This document shows positions 6,269 through 12,322 of a stretch of DNA of 12,322 nt, in pieces (position 1 is the first letter of the stretch; the number at the start of each line of letters is the position of its first letter). This DNA comes from Actinomycetes bacterium (GTDB lineage Bacteria; Actinomycetota; Actinomycetes; Actinomycetales; Cellulomonadaceae). The DNA lies in NCBI GenBank assembly GCA_023388235.1, contig JAEWGQ010000395.1, positions 1-12,322 on the forward strand, given 5' to 3'. The notes beneath the pieces were generated by a model. It was not told the DNA's origin, made no database searches, and saw nothing but the letters and a program-made list of their open reading frames with translations. Both the position numbers and the translations under genes were made by a program.

Positions 6269-7333
6269 GTGAGCAGCTCACGCATCGTCGGTCTCGACAT
6301 CGGGACGTCGGGACTGCGCGCGGCGGAGGTCGAGGTGTCTCCGGGTCGCCGGGGAGGCCCCGGCAACGTCGTGCTGGCACGGTGGGGCGAGGTCCCGCTG
6401 CCACCCGGTGCCGTCCGCGACGGCGAGGTCGCCGAGCCCGAGCTCGTGGCAGCAGCCGCCCGGCGGTTGTGGGCCGAGGCGAAGTTCCAGAGCAAGGACG
6501 TGGCCATCGGCGTGGGCAACCAGCGCGTGATCGTCCGCGAGCTCGAGCTGCCGTGGCTCCCCCTGCCGCAGCTGCGGGAGTCGCTCCCGTACCAGGTCCA
6601 GGAGCTGCTCCCGATGCCCACCACGGACGCCCTGCTCGACTTCTTCCCCACGGAGGAGGTCGACGGCCCCCAGGGCCGCGCGGTCCAGGGTCTGCTCGTC
6701 GCCGCACAGCGCGAGACCGTCGGGGCGAACGTCCGGGCCGTCGAGACCGCCGGACTGCGGCCGGTGCTCGTCGACCTGAACGCCTTCGCCCTGATGCGCG
6801 CGCTCGGGCGGGGTGAGATGTCGCAGCGGATCGTGGCCTTCGTCGAGGTCGGCGCCAGCGTCACGCACATCGTGGTGTCGGCGCACGGCGTCCCGCGCCT
6901 CGTCCGCACCGTCGCCTCCGGCGGCCACGACGCCACGTCCGCGGTGGCGGAACGGCTCGGGATCTCGGCGCCGGAGGCCGAGCGGATCAAGCGGGATCTC
7001 GGCCTGGGCAGCCCGGGCACGCCCGAGCAGATCGCGGCCGCTGAGGTGATCGCGAGCGTCACGCGCGCGATGGTCGAGGCCATCCGCAACACCTTCGTCT
7101 ACTACTCCGGCAACCACCCGGGTGCTGTCCTGGAGGGGGTCGTGCTGACCGGCGGAGGAGCTCACCTGTCCGGGCTGGGCCAGTACCTGTCGAGCTCCAG
7201 CCGACTTCCGGTCGCGATCGGCAACCCGCTCCAGGACGTGACGATCGGCAAGGCCGTGCGGCCGGACGTCCTCGCGGGGCGCGAGTCCCTCGTGTCGCTG
7301 CCCGTGGGTCTGGCGCTGGGGGTGGCGGCATGA
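6269..7333 (+). CDS. pilM: Type IV pilus assembly ATPase-fold protein PilM
   Basis: This 354-residue protein of the FtsA/actin-like fold is typical in length for PilM. It has the phosphate-1-like motif VGLDIGTSGLRAAEVE near the N-terminus, the segment YQVQELLPMP typical of the family, and VVLTGGGAHLSGLG near the C-terminus as the adenosine motif. PilM is cytoplasmic and binds the N-terminal INLLP peptide of PilN, linking the ATPases to the membrane complex. The GTG at 6269 is chosen because GGAGGG (6256-6261) lies seven bases before it. An ATG at 6251 is in frame but contains that ribosome site in its coding part. The stop overlaps pilN by four bases (ATGA). Confidence 0.94.
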   Translation: MSSSRIVGLDIGTSGLRAAEVEVSPGRRGGPGNVVLARWGEVPLPPGAVRDGEVAEPELVAAAARRLWAEAKFQSKDVAIGVGNQRVIVRELELPWLPLPQLRESLPYQVQELLPMPTTDALLDFFPTEEVDGPQGRAVQGLLVAAQRETVGANVRAVETAGLRPVLVDLNAFALMRALGRGEMSQRIVAFVEVGASVTHIVVSAHGVPRLVRTVASGGHDATSAVAERLGISAPEAERIKRDLGLGSPGTPEQIAAAEVIASVTRAMVEAIRNTFVYYSGNHPGAVLEGVVLTGGGAHLSGLGQYLSSSSRLPVAIGNPLQDVTIGKAVRPDVLAGRESLVSLPVGLALGVAA

Positions 7334-8088
7334 CCGCGGTGGAGGAGCGCGGCACGACCCGCGGGTCCAAGCAGCGCGCTCGGCAGCAGCCGCAGCAGGG
7401 GGTCGCCCCCATGCCGCAGGTCAACCTGCTCCCGCCCGAGATCGGTGCCGCGCGGGGCGTGCGCCGCACCCAGAGATGGCTCGGACTGGGCCTCGTGGGC
7501 GTCCTCGTGCTCTGCATCGCCGGCTACGCGGGCGGTCTGCTCGTGAGGAACTCCGCTCAGGACGAGCTCACGCAGACGCAGGCGGACACCAGCGCGATCC
7601 AGGCGCAGACGGTCCAGTACGCGGCCGTGCCGCGGGTGCTGCAGGAGCTCGCCGACGCCAAGCAGGCGCGCCAGTACGGCATGGCGCTCGAGGTGCTCTG
7701 GGCCGATTACGTCGGCGGGATCGTCGCGGTGCTGCCGCCGGACGTGAAGATCGAGGCGATCACCTCGACGCTCACGTCCCCCGTCCAGGCTGCCACGCTC
7801 GCCCCCGATCCCCTGCAGGGCGACAGCCTCGGCCAGGTGCAGATCATCGGGCGCACCACGACGCTGCCGGACACCGCGCGGTGGATCGAAGGCCTGGATG
7901 CGATCCCCGGCTTCGCGGACACCCGGGTCACCGCCATGGCGGTCGCGTCGGACGAGGACGAGGGCACGAACTTCTACCGCGTCACGCTGACCGTCCAGGT
8001 GACCGAGGACGCGCTGAGCGGGCGGTTCCTCCCCGGCGGCTCGCTGGACCCGGGAGCCGCCGGCACCACCGAGAGCGAGGCAGGCTGA
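7330..8088 (+). CDS. pilN: Type IV pilus assembly protein PilN
   Basis: This 252-residue bitopic membrane protein has the PilM-binding motif PQVNLLPPEI (29-38), one membrane helix (about 50-72), a short coiled-coil-like stretch (about 75-110) and an extracytoplasmic alpha/beta domain of the Fimbrial_PilN type (segments VAVLPPDVKIEAIT and GQVQIIGRTTTLPDTARWIEGL). With PilO it forms the heterodimer connecting cytoplasmic PilM to the outside. Two starts are possible. The ATG at 7330, overlapping the pilM stop, gives a basic 27-residue extension before the motif. The ATG at 7411 has its own AGGGGG (7397-7402) eight bases upstream and would give the canonical short N-terminus MPQVNLLPPE. The longer form is listed because the overlap is typical of this operon. 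The C-terminal tail is Gly/Ser/Glu-rich. Confidence 0.9.
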   Translation: MTAVEERGTTRGSKQRARQQPQQGVAPMPQVNLLPPEIGAARGVRRTQRWLGLGLVGVLVLCIAGYAGGLLVRNSAQDELTQTQADTSAIQAQTVQYAAVPRVLQELADAKQARQYGMALEVLWADYVGGIVAVLPPDVKIEAITSTLTSPVQAATLAPDPLQGDSLGQVQIIGRTTTLPDTARWIEGLDAIPGFADTRVTAMAVASDEDEGTNFYRVTLTVQVTEDALSGRFLPGGSLDPGAAGTTESEAG

Positions 8089-8942
8089 TGGCTGCGGGCA
8101 AGGGGACGTGGGTCGCCGGGGCCTCGGTGCTCGCCGTGGGCGCGCTGGTGGGGACCTGGTTCGTCGGGATCGGGCCGTCGCTCTCCCAGGCGTCGGACCT
8201 CGCGGCGCAGACCGAGGCGACGCGCCAGCAGAACGTCGTGCTGGAGCAGAAGCTGCGCACGCTCGAGCAGGACTTCGACCGGCTGCCCCAGTACCAGGCG
8301 GACCTCGACGCGCTCCGCGTCGGGATCCCGACGGACGTCGAGCTCGCCGCGTTCCTCGACGAGATCGACGCCATCGCGTCGGCGTACGGCGTGACGGTCA
8401 CCGACGTCACGCCGCAGGCCCCCCAGGGGGTCGGGGACGCGGCATCCGAGGCCGGAGCGGCGACCGCGCCCGACGCGACCGCCGGCACCGAGGGCGCCGC
8501 GCCCGCTGCGACGGCCGCACCCGGGGCGGACCAGCCGACCCCCGCCCCGTCCACCGCGCCTGCCGACGCGGCGGCCCCGGCACAGGACGCCGGCACCGTG
8601 ACCGTGCCGAACCTGCCGCCCGCTGTCGCCAACATGGTCGCCGTGCCCATCAGCCTGACGGTGCTCGGGCCGTTCCCCGGGGCCGTGGCCTTCCTGTCGG
8701 ACATCCAGGAGAAGACGAGCAGGCTCATGCTGGTCACCGGGATCACCGGCCTGGGCCAGGGGGACGAGGAGGCGGCGCAGGGCAAGCCCGCCACCCACCG
8801 CGGGGACATCGAGCTGGCCGTGACCGGCTACCTCTGGGTGCTTCCCGAGGAGGGGGGCCCGGCAGGTGACGGGGCCGCCCCGGACAGCGGATCGGTCCCG
8901 CAGGGGGACGTAGGGACGAACCCCGTCGCGCCGAACGCCTGA
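8088..8942 (+). CDS. pilO: Type IV pilus assembly protein PilO with Ala/Pro-rich insert
   Basis: This protein has 284 residues. It has a single N-terminal membrane helix (about 8-27), a coiled-coil (about 37-75), then the PilO ferredoxin-like domain, split into 78-108 ([24 protein letters not shown]) and 180-255 ([22 protein letters not shown]). Between the halves, residues 109-170 are almost only Ala, Pro, Thr, Gly and Asp and should be disordered. Gram-negative PilO proteins of about 200 residues lack such an insert. A second low-complexity tail follows residue 254. PilO pairs with PilN in the membrane complex. Its ATG overlaps the pilN stop by one base (TGATG). It is the last pilus gene and is followed by a hairpin at 8965-8993. 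Confidence 0.9.
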   Translation: MAAGKGTWVAGASVLAVGALVGTWFVGIGPSLSQASDLAAQTEATRQQNVVLEQKLRTLEQDFDRLPQYQADLDALRVGIPTDVELAAFLDEIDAIASAYGVTVTDVTPQAPQGVGDAASEAGAATAPDATAGTEGAAPAATAAPGADQPTPAPSTAPADAAAPAQDAGTVTVPNLPPAVANMVAVPISLTVLGPFPGAVAFLSDIQEKTSRLMLVTGITGLGQGDEEAAQGKPATHRGDIELAVTGYLWVLPEEGGPAGDGAAPDSGSVPQGDVGTNPVAPNA

Positions 8943-8964
8943 CCCCCGACCGCACCACCACCGC

Positions 8965-8993
8965 CGCCCCGGCCCACGACGTGGACCGGGGCG
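8965..8993 (+). terminator. Hairpin between pilO and aroC
   Basis: Bases 8965-8972 pair with 8986-8993, and CCAC (8974-8977) pairs with GTGG (8981-8984), with one C-A mismatch between and a GAC loop. This gives a 12 bp stem. No T-tract follows. It lies 22 bases after the pilO stop and is the best candidate for the end of the pilMNO transcript, though partial read-through into aroC is possible. Confidence 0.6.
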
Positions 8994-9028
8994 CGGTCGT
9001 CCCGCCCCGACGTGGGAAGATCCCGAGC

Positions 9029-10219
9029 ATGCTCCGTTGGTTGACGTCCGGTGAGTCGCACGGCCCCGCCCTGGTGGGCGTGCTGGAGGGCCTCCCCGCG
9101 GGTGTGCAGGTCGAGTCGGCCCACATCCGCGACGCGCTGGCGCGGCGCCGGCTCGGCTACGGCCGCGGCGCCCGGATGAAGTTCGAGCAGGACGAGGTCC
9201 GGATCCTCGGCGGCGTGCGGCTGGGGGAGTCGCAGGGCGGGCCGGTGGCGATCGAGATCGGCAACACCGAGTGGCCGAAGTGGGTCGACGTCATGTCGTC
9301 GGACCCGGTCGACGACCCGGACAAGCTGAACCGCGCCCGCAACGCCCCGCTCACCCGGCCGCGGCCGGGGCACGCCGACCTGGTGGGGATGCGCAAGTAC
9401 GCGTTCGACGACGCGCGCCCGGTGCTGGAGCGGGCGTCGGCGCGCGAGACGGCGGCGCGGGTGGCGCTGGGGACGGTGGCGGCCCGGTTCCTCGAGCAGG
9501 CCGCGGGCGTCCGGCTGGTGTCGCACGTGGTGGGCATCGGCCCGGTCGCGGCGCCGGACGACGCGGCGCTGCCGACGCCGGACGACGTGGCGGCGCTGGA
9601 CGCCGACCCGGTGCGCTGCTTCGACGCGGCGACCTCGGCGGCGATGGTCGCGGAGATCGACGCGTGCCACAAGGACGGCGACACCCTGGGCGGCGTGGTC
9701 GAGGTGCTGGTGTACGGGCTGCCGTCCGGGCTCGGGTCGTACGTGCACGCGGACCGCCGGCTGGACGCGCGGCTGGCCGGTGCGCTCATGGGCATCCAGG
9801 CGATCAAGGGCGTCGAGGTCGGCGACGGCTTCCGCACCGCGACCCGCCGCGGCTCGCAGGCGCACGACGAGATGGAGCGGGACGCCGACGGCGTCATCCG
9901 GCGCCGCAGCAACCGGGCCGGCGGGCTCGAGGGCGGCATGACGAACGGCGAGGTGCTGCGCGTGCGCGCGGCGATGAAGCCGATCTCGACGGTCCCGCGC
10001 GCGCTGGACACCGTCGACACGGCCAGCGGCGACCCGGCGAAGGCGCAGCACCAGCGCTCGGACGTGTGCGCGGTGCCGCCGGCGGCGGTCGTCGCGGAGG
10101 CGATGGTCGCGCTCGTGGTCGCGGACGCGCTGCTGGAGAAGACTGGGGGCGACTCGGTCGGCGAGGTGCGGCGGAACCTCGACGCGTACGTCGCGGCGAT
10201 CCCCGACCTGCTGCGATGA
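9029..10219 (+). CDS. aroC: Chorismate synthase AroC
   Basis: This 396-residue cytoplasmic enzyme converts 5-enolpyruvylshikimate 3-phosphate to chorismate using reduced FMN, the last common step to aromatic amino acids. Signature segments seen are [18 protein letters not shown] (8-25) with H11, [33 protein letters not shown] with H115, [15 protein letters not shown], and [14 protein letters not shown] with D345. The two His and the Asp match the known catalytic residues. The length is normal. The ATG at 9029 is supported by GGGAAG at 9014-9019 and by alignment of the conserved N-terminus; the frame is open upstream to 8981, but that part matches nothing. The stop overlaps aroK (ATGA). Confidence 0.97.
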   Translation: MLRWLTSGESHGPALVGVLEGLPAGVQVESAHIRDALARRRLGYGRGARMKFEQDEVRILGGVRLGESQGGPVAIEIGNTEWPKWVDVMSSDPVDDPDKLNRARNAPLTRPRPGHADLVGMRKYAFDDARPVLERASARETAARVALGTVAARFLEQAAGVRLVSHVVGIGPVAAPDDAALPTPDDVAALDADPVRCFDAATSAAMVAEIDACHKDGDTLGGVVEVLVYGLPSGLGSYVHADRRLDARLAGALMGIQAIKGVEVGDGFRTATRRGSQAHDEMERDADGVIRRRSNRAGGLEGGMTNGEVLRVRAAMKPISTVPRALDTVDTASGDPAKAQHQRSDVCAVPPAAVVAEAMVALVVADALLEKTGGDSVGEVRRNLDAYVAAIPDLLR

Positions 10220-10761
10220 CGGGGCCGCGCGCCGTCCTGGTCGGCCCGCCCGGGGCCCTGGTGCCCGAGTCGGCGGCTGCGCTGGCGGCGCGCTGGGGCG
10301 TGCCGGCGCGCGACACGGACGCCGACGTCGAGCGCCGCGCGGGCAAGCCCGTCGCGGAGGTGTTCGTCGAGGACGGCGAGGACCGGTTCCGCGAGCTGGA
10401 GCACGAGGCGGCGCGGGCGGCGCTCGAGGAGCCGGGCGCGGTGCTGGCCCTGGGCGGCGGCGCCGTGCTGCACCCGCTGACCGAGGAGGCGCTGCGGCGG
10501 TACCGGGCGGCGGGCGGCGCGGTCGTGTTCCTCGACGTGACGCTGCGGCACGCGGGGCCCCGGGTCGGGTTCAACCAGGCCCGGTCGATCGCGCTGGGCA
10601 ACCCGCGGTCGCGGTGGCAGGCGCTCATGGACGAGCGGCGGCCGGTGTACGAGCGGGTCGCGTCGGTCGTGGTGTCGACCGACGGCGCGACCCCGGAGCA
10701 GGTGGCGGAGCGGGTGGCGTCGGCGCTGGCCGGCGGCGCGGCGGACGGGAGCGGGTCATGA
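10216..10761 (+). CDS. aroK: Shikimate kinase-family protein AroK with degenerate Walker A
   Basis: This 181-residue protein lies between aroC and aroB, each overlapping it by four bases. It keeps the shikimate-side features of shikimate kinase: DTDADVE (33-39), FRELE with R59, GGG (80-82), a lid arginine in [11 protein letters not shown], and [11 protein letters not shown]. These correspond to D34, R58, G79-81, R117 and R136 of the mycobacterial enzyme. The ATP-side P-loop, however, reads [11 protein letters not shown] where GxxGxGK[ST] is expected: the Gly-Lys-Ser-Thr positions are Leu15-Val16-Pro17-Glu18, with no gap or frame change. As written it should not bind ATP phosphates normally. 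It may be inactive, may have altered nucleotide use, or may be backed up by another kinase elsewhere. Family and position are secure; activity is doubtful. Confidence 0.88.
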   Translation: MTGPRAVLVGPPGALVPESAAALAARWGVPARDTDADVERRAGKPVAEVFVEDGEDRFRELEHEAARAALEEPGAVLALGGGAVLHPLTEEALRRYRAAGGAVVFLDVTLRHAGPRVGFNQARSIALGNPRSRWQALMDERRPVYERVASVVVSTDGATPEQVAERVASALAGGAADGSGS

Positions 10762-11879
10762 CGGCGCGGACGGTCGAGGTGCGCGGGGAGCGCCCGTACG
10801 AGGTGGTGATCGGCCGGCACCTGCTGGGCGAGCTGCCGCGGCTGCTGGGCGAGGGCGTGCGCAAGGTGCTGGTGATCCACCCGGCCGCGCTGGCGACCAC
10901 GGCGGACGCGGTGCGCGAGGACCTCGGCGCGCAGGGCTACGAGGTGCTGCTGGCGGAGGTGCCGGACGCCGAGCCCGCGAAGACCGCGCAGGTCGCGGCG
11001 TTCTGCTGGCAGGTGCTCGGCCAGGCGGACTTCACGCGCAGCGACGCCGTCGTCGGCCTGGGGGGCGGGGCGACCACGGACCTCGCGGGCTTCGTGGCGT
11101 CCACGTGGCTGCGCGGGGTGCGGGTGGTGCACGTGCCGACGACGCTGCTCGGGATGGTGGACGCCGCGGTCGGCGGGAAGACCGGCATCAACACGGTCGA
11201 GGGCAAGAACCTGGTGGGGACGTTCTTCCCGCCGGCGGGCGTCCTGTGCGACCTCGCCGCCCTGGAGAGCATGCCGGCGCACGACTACGTCGCGGGCCTG
11301 GGCGAGGTCGTGAAGTGCGGGTTCATCGCCGACCCGCGCATCCTCGAGCTGGTCGAGCAGCACGGTGCGCAGATCACGGACCCGGTGCGCGCCGCGCGCT
11401 CCGAGGTGCTGGCGGAGCTGGTCGAGCGCTCCGTGGCCGTCAAGGCGCGGGTCGTGGGGGAGGACCTGCGCGAGGCCGGGCTGCGGGAGATCCTCAACTA
11501 CGGGCACACGCTCGGCCACGCGATCGAGCACGTCGAGCGGTACTCCTGGCGGCACGGCGCCGCGGTGTCCGTGGGCATGGTGTACGCCGCGGAGCTGGCG
11601 CGGCTCGCGGGCCGGCTGGACGAGGCGGTCGTCGCGCGGCACCGCGCGATCCTGACCTCCCTGGGGCTGCCGACCTCGTACCGCGGGGACCGCTGGGACC
11701 AGCTGCTCGCGGCCATGCGCCGGGACAAGAAGGCGCGCGGCGACCTGCTGCGGTTCGTCGTGCTGGAGGACGTGGCGCGGCCCGCGCGCCTGGAGGGCCC
11801 GGACCCGGCGCTGCTGGTGGCGGCGTACGCGGAGATCGCCGAGGGCGCGCCCGTCCCGCGGGGGCTGTCGCTCGGCTGA
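10758..11879 (+). CDS. aroB: 3-Dehydroquinate synthase AroB
   Basis: This 373-residue cytoplasmic enzyme converts DAHP to 3-dehydroquinate, the second step of the shikimate pathway, using NAD and a metal ion. Seen are the NAD-binding [13 protein letters not shown] (100-112), [29 protein letters not shown], and metal ligands E183 (GLGEVVKCG), H250 ([12 protein letters not shown]) and H266 ([10 protein letters not shown]). The 16-residue spacing of the two His is that of known AroB enzymes. Length is normal. The ATG overlaps the aroK stop by four bases, so aroC-aroK-aroB is a translationally coupled operon. No clear terminator follows in the 74 bases to the next gene. Confidence 0.97.
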   Translation: MTARTVEVRGERPYEVVIGRHLLGELPRLLGEGVRKVLVIHPAALATTADAVREDLGAQGYEVLLAEVPDAEPAKTAQVAAFCWQVLGQADFTRSDAVVGLGGGATTDLAGFVASTWLRGVRVVHVPTTLLGMVDAAVGGKTGINTVEGKNLVGTFFPPAGVLCDLAALESMPAHDYVAGLGEVVKCGFIADPRILELVEQHGAQITDPVRAARSEVLAELVERSVAVKARVVGEDLREAGLREILNYGHTLGHAIEHVERYSWRHGAAVSVGMVYAAELARLAGRLDEAVVARHRAILTSLGLPTSYRGDRWDQLLAAMRRDKKARGDLLRFVVLEDVARPARLEGPDPALLVAAYAEIAEGAPVPRGLSLG

Positions 11880-11915
11880 GCGCCCGGCCTGGTACGGACG
11901 CCCACAAGGTCCTGG

Positions 11916-11949
11916 CATTGTGAGCAGCGGAACAATGCTCTAGCGTTGT
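11916..11949 (+). promoter_or_regulatory. Promoter with two overlapping inverted repeats before the last gene
   Basis: TTGTGA (11918-11923), 17 bases, then TAGCGT (11941-11946) forms a plausible sigma-70-type promoter. The -10 ends seven bases before the ATG, so the transcript would begin at or within a base or two of it. CATTGT (11916-11921) and ACAATG (11932-11937) are inverted repeats. ACAATGCT (11932-11939) also pairs with AGCGTTGT (11942-11949) in 7 of 8 positions, over the -10. This looks like an operator for a dimeric repressor, but none can be named. Confidence 0.65.
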
Positions 11950-11953
11950 GGTC

Positions 11954-12322
11954 ATGTGGACGATGACCGTGGACCAGGAGGGCAGCCGGCGGGTCGGCGA
12001 CCGCGTCGACGCGCTCCTCGGCGGTCTCGGCACCGCGTCGCCCCTCGTCGGCGCTGCGCCCGGCGCCGTCGTGCTGCCGTTCGAGCGCACCGTCGGGGAC
12101 GAGGTGCAGGCCGTCCTCGCCGACGCCGACCTGGTCGTGGCGCTCGCGCTGCACCTGGTGCGCGCCGGCGGGTGGAGCATCGGCATCGGCGCCGGCACCG
12201 TGGACACCCCGCTGCCGCCGTCGTCCCGGGCCGGGTCCGGCAGCGCGTTCGTGCACGCGCGGGAGGCGGTCGAGGCGGCGAAGTCGCGGCTGCGCAGCGT
12301 GCCGCTCGCGGTGCGCGGGCCG
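11954..12322 (+). CDS. SatD-like protein, 3' end beyond window
   Basis: An open frame of 123 codons runs from ATG 11954 to the window end with no stop, so the C-terminus is missing. The segment FERTVGDEVQAVLADADL (about 43-60) followed by GGWSIGIGAGTVDTPLP (about 72-88) and SAFVHAREAVEAAKSRL (about 98-114) has the pattern of the SatD family (TxGDEFQ, then a GIGxG strand, then GxAxxxAREAL). The distant fold is that of GGDEF/cyclase-like domains; function is poorly known (named for acid tolerance and secretion in Streptococcus mutans). No ribosome site precedes the ATG, and the promoter spacing predicts a leaderless mRNA. Codon use is typical for the window. The family call is from motif memory and is moderate. 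Confidence 0.65.
   Translation, partial: MWTMTVDQEGSRRVGDRVDALLGGLGTASPLVGAAPGAVVLPFERTVGDEVQAVLADADLVVALALHLVRAGGWSIGIGAGTVDTPLPPSSRAGSGSAFVHAREAVEAAKSRLRSVPLAVRGP

Noticed and set aside
1..12322. CRISPR array, tRNA/rRNA genes, insertion sequence or prophage signatures
   Set aside because: No regularly spaced repeats, RNA gene cores, transposase motifs or terminal repeats were seen; the genes form ordinary compact operons.

Overview
The window is high-GC DNA with strong G/C bias at third codon positions. GTG starts, ATGA and TGATG start-stop overlaps and monoderm-type pilus genes fit an actinobacterium, most likely a Cellulomonas-like member of the Micrococcales. This placement comes from gene content and protein style, not from a marker gene.

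Bases 1 to about 8942 hold most of a type IV pilus (T4P) locus. In order it carries the 3' part of pilT (retraction ATPase), pilC (platform protein), pilA (major pilin), three minor-pilin genes (PilV-, PilW- and PilX-like), pilD (prepilin peptidase) and pilM-pilN-pilO (inner assembly complex). No secretin or PilP gene is present, as expected for a cell with one membrane. pilB would be expected just upstream of the window. All genes are on the + strand and tightly packed. The only real breaks in the pilus locus are the 145 bp before pilA, the 80 bp hairpin spacer after pilA, and the 73 bp before pilM.

The breaks before pilA and pilM each carry a CTCAAG element 14-15 bp upstream of a GCCGATA-like element. 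This resembles promoters of motility-type sigma-28 factors (FliA/SigD/WhiG). The locus therefore reads as pilT-pilC from upstream, then a pilA transcript running through the minor pilins and pilD with a strong hairpin after pilA, then a pilMNO transcript ending near a hairpin at 8965-8993.

Bases 9029-11879 hold three shikimate-pathway genes, aroC-aroK-aroB, joined by 4-base overlaps. AroK keeps its shikimate-binding residues but has lost the usual GK[ST] of the Walker A loop. Bases 11954 to the end start a further gene with SatD-like features. It has a promoter whose -10 lies seven bases before the ATG, so its mRNA is probably leaderless, and two overlapping inverted repeats cover that promoter.

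The pilus system itself is a recognisable family. The less ordinary points are the shared sigma-28-like promoters, the structured pilA leader and post-pilA hairpin, the 550-residue PilX-like protein with a repeated beta-rich module, the AroK with a broken P-loop, and the operator-like repeats at the last gene.
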